This document shows positions 1 through 6,667 of a stretch of 12,190 nucleotides of DNA, piece by piece (positions within the stretch are counted from its first letter, which is position 1; the number at the start of each line of letters is the position of its first letter). Below the pieces are notes generated by a model, which saw only the letters and a program-made list of their open reading frames with translations, did not search any database and had not been told where the DNA came from. Source of the stretch: Nitrospinales bacterium (GTDB taxonomy: Bacteria; Nitrospinota_A; UBA7883; JACRGQ01); the NCBI GenBank assembly GCA_023248615.1, contig JAHFEI010000034.1, positions 1 through 12,190 on the forward strand, in the 5' to 3' direction. Made by a program: the position numbers and the translations under genes.

Positions 1-597
1 TGGGAAGCCCAGGACTTCGCCCACCTCCGCTTCCGGTATCTGGTGTTCTTCCGGGTAGACGGTGATGTTTGCCACTACCACCTGCCCGCTCTTTGCGCCC
101 ATAGATTTGCCGGGGCGCACAATGAAATCCTGCACTACGCGCTTTTGTGTCGGCGCAACCACGCCGCCCTTGCCACGGCTTTGGTAGATGCCGGTCACCG
201 TCTTGCACGCCCGCTCCAGCACACGGATGATGCGGCCTTCCGGCTTGCCATCGCGCCGGCTCCCTTCTATGCGGCAAACAACGCGGTCACCGTTCATTAC
301 TTCGCGGAAATTGGATGGGCCGAGAAAGATATCCTTTTGCCCTTCCGTTTCGGGAATAAGGAAACCAAACCCATCGGCATGCCCCTGCACCCGCCCGGTG
401 ATAAGGTTCATCTGGTCGGCCAGGCCGTACCTGCCGTAGCGTATTTTCACTATCTCGCCGCTTCTCTCGAAATCGGCCAGCCTTTGGCTAAGTCCATTCC
501 GCCATTCCTTGGGAAGCCTGCGCCGAATTTCCGGTGGGGTAAGAGGGTGGTCTAATATCTTTTTGACTAGTTCAAGTAACCCTGCGTGTTTTTCCAT
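1..597 (-). CDS. rnr: Ribonuclease R, N-terminal part (runs off the left edge)
   Basis: RNase R is a processive 3'-5' exoribonuclease that degrades structured RNA. The minus strand is open for 199 codons from an ATG at 597 to the window edge, with no stop. Residues about 5-60 look like the N-terminal winged-helix region; residues 68-127 form a first cold-shock/OB domain with the typical signature GRVQGHADGFGF, followed by DIFL and ERV-type strands and 'GRIIRVLER'. A second OB domain follows (about 132-199, including 'GVVAPTQKR' and 'VRPGKSMGAKSGQVVV'). The catalytic RNB domain and the S1 domain would lie outside the window. The family assignment rests on this recognisable domain order and spacing, which match RNase R better than RNase II. 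The start has no Shine-Dalgarno sequence; a TATAAT lies only 11 nt upstream of the ATG. Identity is very likely; the exact start is less certain. Confidence 0.9.
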   Translation of the reverse strand, partial: MEKHAGLLELVKKILDHPLTPPEIRRRLPKEWRNGLSQRLADFERSGEIVKIRYGRYGLADQMNLITGRVQGHADGFGFLIPETEGQKDIFLGPSNFREVMNGDRVVCRIEGSRRDGKPEGRIIRVLERACKTVTGIYQSRGKGGVVAPTQKRVVQDFIVRPGKSMGAKSGQVVVANITVYPEEHQIPEAEVGEVLGFP

Positions 598-608
598 ATA
601 TTGCCGGG

Positions 609-637
609 ATTATACCCCAAGGACGTATTGAACAAAA
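609..637 (-). promoter_or_regulatory. Possible promoter for RNase R gene
   Basis: On the minus strand a perfect -10 box TATAAT occupies 609-614, followed after 11 nt by the ATG. The -35 is poor: TTGTTC at 15 bp spacing, or a T-rich hexamer at 17-18 bp. A T-tract just upstream could act as an UP element. If used, the leader would be only a few nucleotides long, consistent with the missing SD. This is inference from motif match only. Confidence 0.35.
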
Positions 638-683
638 AAAATTACTCACGCGGGAGTATGCGGGAATATGGGGACCGTGGTGG

Positions 684-719
684 AAAAAAGAAAGCGGGAA
701 TGTTTTGCCTTCCCGCTTT
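684..719 (-). terminator. Intrinsic terminator of the AlgE-like porin gene
   Basis: A perfect 10-bp stem, AAAGCGGGAA (691-700) with TTCCCGCTTT (710-719), 9-nt loop. Read on the minus strand it is followed by a T-rich tract (complement of 684-690), 30 bp past the porin stop codon. A T4 also follows on the plus side, so weak bidirectional action is possible. Confidence 0.85.
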
Positions 720-748
720 TGCTGTCTTGTTTCTCTCGTGTGCGCTTC

Positions 749-2176
749 TTAGAAACTTAAAAGGGCCGTTAGGTATCCCCAGCTTGCGCTGTCGCCAATG
801 CCGCTGTTTCTCTCCCTAACTGCGTCTCCCGGAGTGAATATGGAGTAGCCTCCAATAACCTTCAGCGCCGGGCTATACGGATAGGTTAGGGTCAGGTCTA
901 GTTCCGAGCCTGCATCCGTCTTGGATTTCGCGCCAGCCGCCGCCAGGTTGGCGGTGCCTGTTCCGGCGGCGTAATACCAGCCGTCCTTGGCGGAATCCAG
1001 AGTGAAGATGTGGTAGGAGATATCAACCGTAGTTTTGGAATCCATTGGCTTGGTGGTCAACTGCAACCTCGTGTCGTTCATGTTCCCCCAGCTAAAGAGG
1101 TCCATGTAGCCATAGTAGGCGTGGTTGTTGCCGTGGAAGGGGAATACGAACGTTTTGTGTTTGGTGGTATCGGATGCATCGTCGCCGGAGCCGAAATCCA
1201 CTTCGGCGCCAATCCGGGTGTTCCAGGCCTCCTTCATGGTGTAGCCAGCCGTAACCGCCCAGGCGTTTGCGACTTGGTCTACGGTTTTGCTCCATTTGCC
1301 TGCCTGGAAAGCGGCTTCTGCAGTGAAGTCAATCGCACCCGGCTTTCCGGCTATGCGGGCTCCGTAGGTGCTTATATTCCTCGAAAGCCCACCGGTTGCG
1401 TCACCCCAAACCAGGTAGTACACATCGAGGCTGGATTTTTCGATAAGGGGAAAGTTCCATGTGGAATACAGGCCGTAGAGGTCGGCATCAAGCTGGGCGG
1501 CGGTGTTGCCGGTGGCGGTGTTGGTTGCCACAGACAGCTTTGCCCAGAACATATCTACCTTTGAGGCTTCGCTAACGCGGTACGACATCTTAAAGGCATC
1601 AAACGCGCGGCCGGTATCCGCCCACCCGGAACTGCCAACCAACCTTTGGTCGCCGTATTCCAGCGCCTGGCGCCCTATTTTAACGTCAACCCCCAAGTCG
1701 TTCACATTGGATACTTGTATGTATGCCTGAAAAAGGTCCAGCGCTTCCGCTTCCGTGCCGGACGATGCGTTGCTGGGGGAGGCGGTGGGCAGGGTAGAAG
1801 ACGAATTTGTGGCCGTAGTTGAATATGCGGCCTGTGATTTCTCGGCCCACCTGCGGGAATCCTGTATGGTCAAAACCGCGTCTATGTTATCCCCCGGCTT
1901 TGCCTTTACGTTAAGGCGCACCCTTTGGCCGACGTAGAATTTGTTGTCATCCTTACTGTCGTTAAAATCATAGTTGCTCTTCATCTCCGGCCTAATCCGT
2001 ATTTCGCCGCTGATGTCAACCTTAGGTTTCGTGTCTTTTTCCACGGCCACCGCTTCGTCCTTGGTTATAACCCCTTTCGACTCCAGAAGTTTTACCAGCG
2101 CCTTGTTGTCGATACTGTCGGCTCCCGCAGTGGAAGCAAAAGAGAGCATAAGCGCCACTAAGAAAACTTTCTTCAC
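749..2176 (-). CDS. Alginate-export (AlgE-like) family outer-membrane porin
   Basis: Predicted outer-membrane beta-barrel of 475 aa. I place the start at the GTG at 2176, because GGGAGGTG lies directly upstream (GGAGG six nt before the GTG) and it begins a classic signal peptide (KKVFLVALMLSFASTAGA, cut near residue 19); a longer reading to 2386 adds sequence with no signal or SD. Residues about 21-52 form a charged helical module (LVKLLESKGVITKDEAVAVEK). The barrel starts with 'SGEIRIRPEMK', and the segment 'GRQALEYGDQRLVGSSGW' near residues 168-185 is characteristic of the alginate-export domain family. A Ser/Thr-rich loop spans about 118-141. The chain ends in Phe, as expected of a BAM-recognised barrel. 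Substrate is unknown; family members are not all alginate channels. A strong terminator follows the stop. Confidence 0.85.
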   Translation of the reverse strand: MKKVFLVALMLSFASTAGADSIDNKALVKLLESKGVITKDEAVAVEKDTKPKVDISGEIRIRPEMKSNYDFNDSKDDNKFYVGQRVRLNVKAKPGDNIDAVLTIQDSRRWAEKSQAAYSTTATNSSSTLPTASPSNASSGTEAEALDLFQAYIQVSNVNDLGVDVKIGRQALEYGDQRLVGSSGWADTGRAFDAFKMSYRVSEASKVDMFWAKLSVATNTATGNTAAQLDADLYGLYSTWNFPLIEKSSLDVYYLVWGDATGGLSRNISTYGARIAGKPGAIDFTAEAAFQAGKWSKTVDQVANAWAVTAGYTMKEAWNTRIGAEVDFGSGDDASDTTKHKTFVFPFHGNNHAYYGYMDLFSWGNMNDTRLQLTTKPMDSKTTVDISYHIFTLDSAKDGWYYAAGTGTANLAAAGAKSKTDAGSELDLTLTYPYSPALKVIGGYSIFTPGDAVRERNSGIGDSASWGYLTALLSF

Positions 2177-2497
2177 CCAACACCTCCCGGCAAGTTTTTT
2201 AAGCACATTCCCCAAGGTGGCATACCACCTTTCGCAATACCAATACCGGCCACCAGAGTACCTGATTGCGACGTAAGGCGCAAATTTACGGGAGTGTTGT
2301 TTTTGTCCCACGAATAGGTGATAGGGCATCACCCGTGATGGTTTGCGGCTTGATGGCGCGTTGTTTTTTGTGGCGGTTATACACATCCAAGTCAGAAGCC
2401 GAAGTGTCCTGCGGGGCTACTGGAAAAGAACTTTCAGTTCACAGCCGCACCATTACTTTCGTTTGTTTTTCGCTATCCGACATGTTATAAGGATATT
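2177..2497. other. Divergent intergenic region with leader hairpin
   Basis: This 320-bp spacer separates the AlgE-like porin gene (minus) from the DUF4431-like gene (plus). It holds an inverted repeat AAGGTGGCATACCACCTT at 2214-2231 (7-bp arms, 4-nt centre), GGTGAT/ATCACC at 2317-2333, and a 24-nt motif at 2404-2427 related to one at 4013-4036. On the minus strand a GG-10 nt-GC arrangement ending in TTGC (2234-2247) weakly resembles a sigma-54 site whose start point would fall in the first hairpin. No gene is supported here. Confidence 0.5.
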
Positions 2498-2992
2498 ATG
2501 AAAAAAATGGAGGAGAAAGTGAGGAACCAAAACAGAGTAACCGTGTGGCTGGTAGCCGCTATTATTTTTGCGTTTCTGCCTTCGGTGGCGCGGGCCGAAA
2601 AATGCCTGAAGTACGAACCGGAGGTAGTAACGCTTACGGGAAAGATTTACTGGAAAACATTTGCCGGATTTCCCAACTATGAAAGCATCGAGGCAGGAGA
2701 CCATAAAGACATTGTGGGAATCCTCGGCCTTGAACATCAGGTATGCGTGGCCGCCGGGCCGGGCGATAGCGATAGGTTCAACGAGACCGTGGATGATATT
2801 TCGGAAATTCAACTTGACCCAATATGGCATGATGTCCCCAATTGGCCGAAGTATGGCGAGTCTTTTAAGTCCGAAAGAGTCATTGTTGTTGGCACCCTCT
2901 ACACTCGAAATTGGGGATTTGAGCACACACAAATCTTGATGGATTTGAGAATCATCAAGTTCATAGAGGGTGAAAAAACACCAGCGCGTTAG
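2498..2992 (+). CDS. Secreted DUF4431-like protein
   Basis: Small exported protein of about 164 aa, molecular role unknown. A basic N-region followed by the hydrophobic stretch VTVWLVAAIIFAFLPSVARA indicates a Sec signal peptide cut before Glu-Lys. The mature part begins 'CLKYEPEVVTLTGKIYWKTFAG', continues with 'PNYESIEAGD', and ends 'VVGTLYTRNWGFEHTQILMDLRII'. This layout (Cys-Leu-Lys-Tyr start, PNYESI block, G-T-L...H-T-x-(I/V)-L end) matches what I know of DUF4431 proteins. Two starts are possible: ATG 2498 with AAGGA 4 nt upstream (used here), or the in-frame GTG at 2519, with GGAGG at 2509-2513 five nt upstream, which has the better SD and still gives a complete signal peptide. No operon partner is obvious; a small ORF with a strong SD begins 47 nt downstream. 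Confidence 0.75.
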   Translation: MKKMEEKVRNQNRVTVWLVAAIIFAFLPSVARAEKCLKYEPEVVTLTGKIYWKTFAGFPNYESIEAGDHKDIVGILGLEHQVCVAAGPGDSDRFNETVDDISEIQLDPIWHDVPNWPKYGESFKSERVIVVGTLYTRNWGFEHTQILMDLRIIKFIEGEKTPAR

Positions 2993-3039
2993 TCCGCACC
3001 CAATTCGAAATCACTATTAACCGTTAGGAAGGAGATACC

Positions 3040-3240
3040 ATGGAGCCCGACAAAAAATACACGAAAGCCGAATCAGAAAATATGAATGGCAGTGAAGACA
3101 GCGCGGTTCGTTTACCAGCTAGCTACATATTCCGATTATCCGCGCAAAACAGTTACAGGGCCGCATCCAACGGAAGCTCTATCAAAAATGTGGTCCCCTC
3201 CCCAGTCGAGCTTTCCACCGATATGCCGCCGCCATGCTGA
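3040..3240 (+). CDS. Small ORF with strong ribosome binding site, converging on the kinase gene
   Basis: Sixty-six codons starting at an ATG preceded by GGAAGGAG five to six nt upstream, one of the best SDs in the window. The first ~37 residues are hydrophilic (MEPDKKYTKAESENMNGSED) and lie outside any other gene. The last ~29 codons run antisense through the 3' end of the histidine kinase gene and look non-native (Ser/Pro-rich). I do not recognise the protein. It may be a real small protein, or the 5' stub of a gene whose remainder was lost when the kinase region was placed here. Confidence 0.35.
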   Translation: MEPDKKYTKAESENMNGSEDSAVRLPASYIFRLSAQNSYRAASNGSSIKNVVPSPVELSTDMPPPC

Positions 3241-3905
3241 GTAACGAACAAGTTGGCGTTATACAGCCCCAGCCCAGCCCCCTTGAACACCCTTTCCGAT
3301 TTCATATCCCCCTGCTCGAAACGGCAGAAAATCCGTTGTTGCTCATTAAGCGGGATGCCGGGCCCCGTATCGGATATCCGTATCCTCACGGCATTGGCGG
3401 CTGTTTCCGCCGATAGCTCTACGCTTCCCCCGGACGGAGTAAACTTGAGCGCGTTGGAAATAATATTGTTCAAAACATGGTAACGGATCCTTCGGATATC
3501 CCAGCGGACGGGCGGGAGGGCGGAAACAATGGCGATGGATAAACCAATCCCTTTTGCCTTCGCCTCGTACTCAAAGGTTTTAACGGTATCGCCAAGCTCG
3601 TGTCCCAGGTCTGCCACCCATTCGGGTTGCACCTGTTCGCTTCCCGCTTCCATTTTCACCATGGAAAGGATGTCGTCTATCAGTTCCTGCATCCCCTGCC
3701 CGGCGCTTACCACCCTCTTTAGCATCTCCATCCATCTTGGGTCGTGCGGTTGCGTCGCCATATCCTTCATAAGGAAGTTAGAGAAACCCAATATCGCGAC
3801 CATGGGTGATTTCAGGTCGTGGCTGATGGTGGAAAGTACCCTGTTGTGCCGTTCAATCGTCTCGCTTTCGTTCAGTTTGGTATCCGAAACATCTTCAACC
3901 TTCAT
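3153..3905 (-). CDS. Soluble sensor histidine kinase, probably 5'-truncated
   Basis: A two-component kinase core of 250 aa with no membrane segment. The dimerisation/phosphoacceptor domain contains the H-box ISHDLKSPM with His29. The ATP-binding domain shows the N-box around Asn147/Asn151 (NNIISNALKFTP), G1 box DTGPGI (Asp179), F-box FCRFEQ and G2 box GAGLGL (209-214), so catalysis should be intact. No sensor remains: the frame is open for 19 codons upstream of the chosen ATG before a TAA at 3963-3965, and the combined reading 'EDRIGAMKVEDVSDTKLNESE' resembles the end of a PAS/PAC domain running into the linker helix. The ATG (GGAG only 2 nt upstream) may therefore be an internal Met. No response regulator is visible nearby; the phosphate-porin-like gene lies upstream on the same strand. 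Confidence 0.8.
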   Translation of the reverse strand: MKVEDVSDTKLNESETIERHNRVLSTISHDLKSPMVAILGFSNFLMKDMATQPHDPRWMEMLKRVVSAGQGMQELIDDILSMVKMEAGSEQVQPEWVADLGHELGDTVKTFEYEAKAKGIGLSIAIVSALPPVRWDIRRIRYHVLNNIISNALKFTPSGGSVELSAETAANAVRIRISDTGPGIPLNEQQRIFCRFEQGDMKSERVFKGAGLGLYNANLFVTQHGGGISVESSTGEGTTFLIELPLDAAL

Positions 3906-4076
3906 GGCTCCAATTCTATCTTCCCAATATTGCGATATGGTTAACGTGGCGTAAACATGCCGTTACTTTTGGGGGGTACCCATGCGGGGTTTGGCTGGAG
4001 GAGAAAGCGGAGGTGTCCCGCAGGGCTGTTGGAAAACCCTACGGGACTGGTAAAAGTCTTTGCTTTATCAGTTTAA
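3906..4076. other. Spacer with hairpin and possible IS-end remnant
   Basis: Between the OprO/P-like gene's stop and the kinase. TCCCGCAGGG (4016-4025) pairs with CCCTACGGGA (4037-4046) with one wobble, loop 11 nt. No T-run follows on the minus strand, so it is not a convincing terminator. The left arm and its loop share 20 of 24 positions with 2404-2427. Confidence 0.45.
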
Positions 4077-5411
4077 CTAGAAGCTGTAACCTGCCTGGAT
4101 TACGAACACATCGTTCGAGGCCTTTTCCTTGGTGCCTAACGCGGCGGCGCTGTATGACTCGTCCTTCATAACGTAGTTTGCCTGTATCTTCATGTTGTGC
4201 TTTTTAAAGTAGTAGGAGAATCCCAGCGTGGTGGCGGTGTCCGTCTTCGCCCCTACCGTTCCGCCGCCGGACATCTTGGTGTCGTCGCCGTAGTCGAAAC
4301 TATCGTAGCGCGCGGCAACCGCCAGATTGTCCGTAACCAGGTAGCTTACGCCGAGCTGGTAGGCCGTCTGGGACACGTTGTCCTCTGTAGCGCTTGCCCG
4401 TGAGCCGCTGGTTGCGTTAGATGCGTAGTTGAGCGTGCGGGAGGCGTATTCCGCAGTTATATCCATGCCGCCGACACGCCAGTCGAGGTCGAACCCCGCC
4501 GCGTTGGAACCCAGCACCCACATTGACTTTGTGGTGGCTGTGGTGGCGGTAGCCGCAGTGCCAGCCGTATTGAGGGGGTATGTGGTGGCTGAGGTGGAAG
4601 TGACCGCAGTGGCGGTCTTGTCATCCGAGCTGTAGTACGAGATGCCGATGGCCAGTTTGTTGTCGCCGGAAAAATTTTCGTATCCCTTCGCTAGGTAGCC
4701 GAAAGGGTGCAATTCCAGCCGTGCGGCCAACATATTGCCGCCGCCGTTGTCGTTGCCGCTTATGTCGGAGTTGGTGTAAAGCCTCTGTTTTTTCGTCTGC
4801 AGGTAACCTACGGAGCTGGTATCCAAAAAGCCGTTATAAACACCGGCGTTTATGGCAAACAACTTATCCGCGCCAAAGTATTCCACTTCCGCGCCCATCT
4901 GACGTCCGACGCCTATCTGGGACGCATATCCAGCCTCTACGAAATTGAGGTTTTTCGAGGAGGTCAGTTCTTCTGCGCTAAACGGGACTTTTTTCTGGCC
5001 CACATATACGTTCAGGCCGTCCATCGGCAGGAATGCAATGAAGGCGTCGTTAATCTTGTTCCAACCGGTGGTGCCGGCGAATTCCGGCTCTACCAGCATG
5101 TATCCCATGTCGGTCATTTGGGCTTTCACTTCAAGCGTCATCCGCTTTACCAGGAATCCGGTCTTTTGCGCCGCATGCGCATCTGCCGCCGCCGGGCCAG
5201 TGTCTTTCCCCTCACTGCGGTACTGGACATGCAACCGTCCGCCGATTTCCACGTTGCTACTTTTGTTCTTCTCGACATCCTTTACGTCGTCGTCGGTAAG
5301 GATGCCCTTCTCCTTCAGTTTTTCAATCAGCGGCTTGTCGCTAATCAACTGGCCAGCGCTGGCGCTGGTCGCAAAAACGCATAGCAGTAGCATTACAAGA
5401 ATTTTCTTCAT
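4077..5411 (-). CDS. Phosphate-selective porin O/P-like outer-membrane protein
   Basis: Predicted outer-membrane beta-barrel of 444 aa. The ATG at 5411 has AGGGAG 5 nt upstream. A signal peptide (KKILVMLLLCVFATSASA, cut near residue 19) is followed by a short helical module (residues 22-50, IEKLKEKGILTDDDVKDVEK). The barrel opens with 'EIGGRLHVQYR' and has 'FLVKRMTLEVKAQMTDMGYMLVEPEF', 'INDAFIAFLPMDGLNVYVGQKKVPFSAEEL' and a C-terminal '...VIQAGYSF', the pattern I associate with the OprO/OprP-like porin family. An Ala/Thr-rich low-complexity loop occupies about 265-295. Substrate cannot be read from sequence; many family members are not phosphate-specific. It is transcribed toward the kinase gene with a 171-bp gap, so a common transcript is possible. 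Confidence 0.8.
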   Translation of the reverse strand: MKKILVMLLLCVFATSASAGQLISDKPLIEKLKEKGILTDDDVKDVEKNKSSNVEIGGRLHVQYRSEGKDTGPAAADAHAAQKTGFLVKRMTLEVKAQMTDMGYMLVEPEFAGTTGWNKINDAFIAFLPMDGLNVYVGQKKVPFSAEELTSSKNLNFVEAGYASQIGVGRQMGAEVEYFGADKLFAINAGVYNGFLDTSSVGYLQTKKQRLYTNSDISGNDNGGGNMLAARLELHPFGYLAKGYENFSGDNKLAIGISYYSSDDKTATAVTSTSATTYPLNTAGTAATATTATTKSMWVLGSNAAGFDLDWRVGGMDITAEYASRTLNYASNATSGSRASATEDNVSQTAYQLGVSYLVTDNLAVAARYDSFDYGDDTKMSGGGTVGAKTDTATTLGFSYYFKKHNMKIQANYVMKDESYSAAALGTKEKASNDVFVIQAGYSF

Positions 5412-5668
5412 TTAAGCTCCCTTTCACTCATGGTTAATAATTACCCTGTTCCGTCTTTTCATATTCAAACTCAGCATAGTATATAAGCTCATTATTGCGG
5501 ATAGATGATGCGTTTATTACAGTTCTGTTAAAAGCCTCTGCTGGGAACCCCCCTTTTGCATTCTCAATTGCCCGTCTTCTTGCAAACGGTTGTTTGGATA
5601 CCACGGAGTACTTTTGGCGCGAGGTTATGGAGAAAGTAGCAAAGGTTTCTGCCGACTTTAGGAATAAG
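5412..5668. other. Upstream region of the OprO/P-like gene
   Basis: About 260 bp between the porin start and the tRNA. It holds the porin SD (complement of 5417-5422). On the minus strand TATACT near 5473-5482 could be a -10 box, but no good -35 is present. A 95-codon reading that runs into the tRNA is not credible as a gene. Confidence 0.35.
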
Positions 5669-5743
5669 TGGTGGGCAATACAGGATTTGAACCTGTGGCT
5701 TCTACCGTGTGAAGGTAGCACTCTACCACTGAGTTAATTGCCC
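5669..5743 (-). tRNA. tRNA-Val (anticodon CAC)
   Basis: Full cloverleaf on the minus strand, 75 nt including an encoded CCA (complement of 5669-5671). The acceptor stem GGGCAAT/ATTGCCC is a perfect 7 bp; the D arm is ACTC...GAGT; the anticodon arm is CTACC-TTCACAC-GGTAG, giving anticodon CAC (reads GUG, Val); the T arm is ACAGG-TTCAAAT-CCTGT. No other tRNA is adjacent. It sits upstream of the OprO/P-like gene on the same strand. Confidence 0.95.
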
Positions 5744-6060
5744 AACGCAGAGGCGTATTGTATTTCATTTGGTTCCCAAACGGCAACTGTATTCCCGCAA
5801 ATTCCGCAAGTGCGGCGGCAAAACGCCCCGCTTGTCATGCCTGCGGGAGCAGACATAGGGGATATCCGGTTGTTTATCTTCCGGATTCCCGCTGAAGTTT
5901 ACCCCGTGCTGGACACGGGGCGGGAATGATAAACATGACATTGCCGGAAAATAATTTCAAACCGCCCCACTGCCCGCTTCTCCTCCCATCGTGTTGAAAT
6001 AATATTTCGCTATGGTAATATATGTAAGACGTAACGCGGGCTTTGTAAATTTTCACAATA
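5744..6060. repeat. Intergenic region with REP-like palindromes
   Basis: This ~330-bp gap before the lysozyme-like gene carries palindromic elements: CCGCAAGTGCGG near 5808-5819, and a nested structure at 5871-5935 in which TGTTTATC/GATAAACA encloses ATTCCCGC/CGGGAAT and CCCCGTG/CACGGGG. Phrases such as 'ATTCCCGC' and 'ACACGGGGCGGGAATGA' are typical of dispersed extragenic palindromes. No ORF here is credible. Confidence 0.6.
5994..6021 (+). promoter_or_regulatory. Sigma-70-type promoter for the lysozyme-like gene
   Basis: TTGAAA (5994-5999), 16-bp spacer, TAATAT (6016-6021). Each hexamer is one or two mismatches from consensus. The implied leader is about 48 nt and ends in the GGAGGGG SD. 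Confidence 0.55.
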
Positions 6061-6076
6061 GCGGGAGGGGAATTCT

Positions 6077-6589
6077 ATGGGTAAAGTCCACAACCTTGAC
6101 GATGAAACGGAATTTAGGGATATCGGCATAATCGATGCCAATGATGTGGAAACCATTTTCAAGCATTACTCTTCGCCTCTCACCACAAACGGCAAAACGC
6201 TCATAGAGGAGGCGATAAGGGGCAAGATAAACCCCGCGCTACTGGTGGCGATTATCCAGAAAGAGTGCAGTTATGGAGTGAAGGCAAATAATAAGAGCCT
6301 GGATGAGCGTAACATTGCCAATCCGTTTTCCATACACTTCAGGACAAAAGACCAGCTGGAGGAGGGAGAACAGCCGAAGGATATGTTGCGCCCGTCGAAA
6401 GGCGTACTGCCGACTTTTCGCCAATCGGCCAGCGCGGCGGTAAATACTCTCGACCACTGGAAGAGCAAGGGAAATGGGGCATTGCCATTTTCTGCCGTCG
6501 CCGCCTATTACAGCGAGAAGCCCGACATATGGAAAAAAGATGTAATGCAGTACTACCTGCATATACTTTTCCTGCTTAAGAAAAAGTAG
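6077..6589 (+). CDS. Lysozyme/glucosaminidase-like protein without signal peptide
   Basis: A 170-aa protein starting at ATG 6077 with GGAGGGG 6 nt upstream. The central part 'INPALLVAIIQKECSYGVKANNKSLDERNIANPFSIHF' has the lay-out of lysozyme-like peptidoglycan hydrolases: a helix ending in an acidic residue (Glu63, in QKECSYG), then an N-x-x-NPFSI segment. The later blocks 'LPTFRQSASAAVNTLDHWKSKG' and 'AVAAYYSEKP' also fit a glucosaminidase or transglycosylase fold. This is a fold-level guess from motif spacing, not a family match I can prove. There is no signal peptide or membrane anchor, so if it acts on cell wall it needs a non-Sec route, a holin or lysis. It stands alone on the plus strand behind its own promoter. 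Confidence 0.6.
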   Translation: MGKVHNLDDETEFRDIGIIDANDVETIFKHYSSPLTTNGKTLIEEAIRGKINPALLVAIIQKECSYGVKANNKSLDERNIANPFSIHFRTKDQLEEGEQPKDMLRPSKGVLPTFRQSASAAVNTLDHWKSKGNGALPFSAVAAYYSEKPDIWKKDVMQYYLHILFLLKKK

Positions 6590-6601
6590 CCGCCGCTAGC
6601 G

Positions 6602-6646
6602 CGCCGGTGTTCCGCCGCCAACCCCTTTGGCGGGGTGTGACCGGCG
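6602..6646. terminator. Possible bidirectional terminator hairpin between convergent genes
   Basis: CGCCGGT (6602-6608) pairs with ACCGGCG (6640-6646), and inside it CCGCCA (6615-6620) pairs with TGGCGG (6628-6633). It sits between the 3' ends of two convergent genes. There is no U-tract immediately after the stem on either strand, so termination is inferred from position. Confidence 0.4.
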
Positions 6647-6667
6647 GATATCCCCCTATCGCTTGCG

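Noticed and set aside
43..555. 170-codon plus-strand reading frame
   Set aside because: Antisense to the RNase R N-terminus, whose minus-strand reading has clear OB-fold motifs.
2177..2386. N-terminal extension of the AlgE-like porin to 2386
   Set aside because: It has no SD or signal peptide, passes through the palindromic leader, and the GTG at 2176 has a perfect SD and signal peptide.
4530..4620. GTGGC-rich low-complexity tract suggestive of a tandem repeat or CRISPR
   Set aside because: It is the coding DNA of the Ala/Thr-rich loop of the OprO/P-like porin; no regular repeat-spacer structure.
4707..5384. 225-codon plus-strand frame inside the OprO/P-like gene
   Set aside because: Shadow of the porin on the other strand; no SD, no recognisable motifs.
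5434..5721. 95-codon minus-strand frame
   Set aside because: Starts inside the tRNA-Val gene and lacks an SD; the region is the upstream region of the porin gene.
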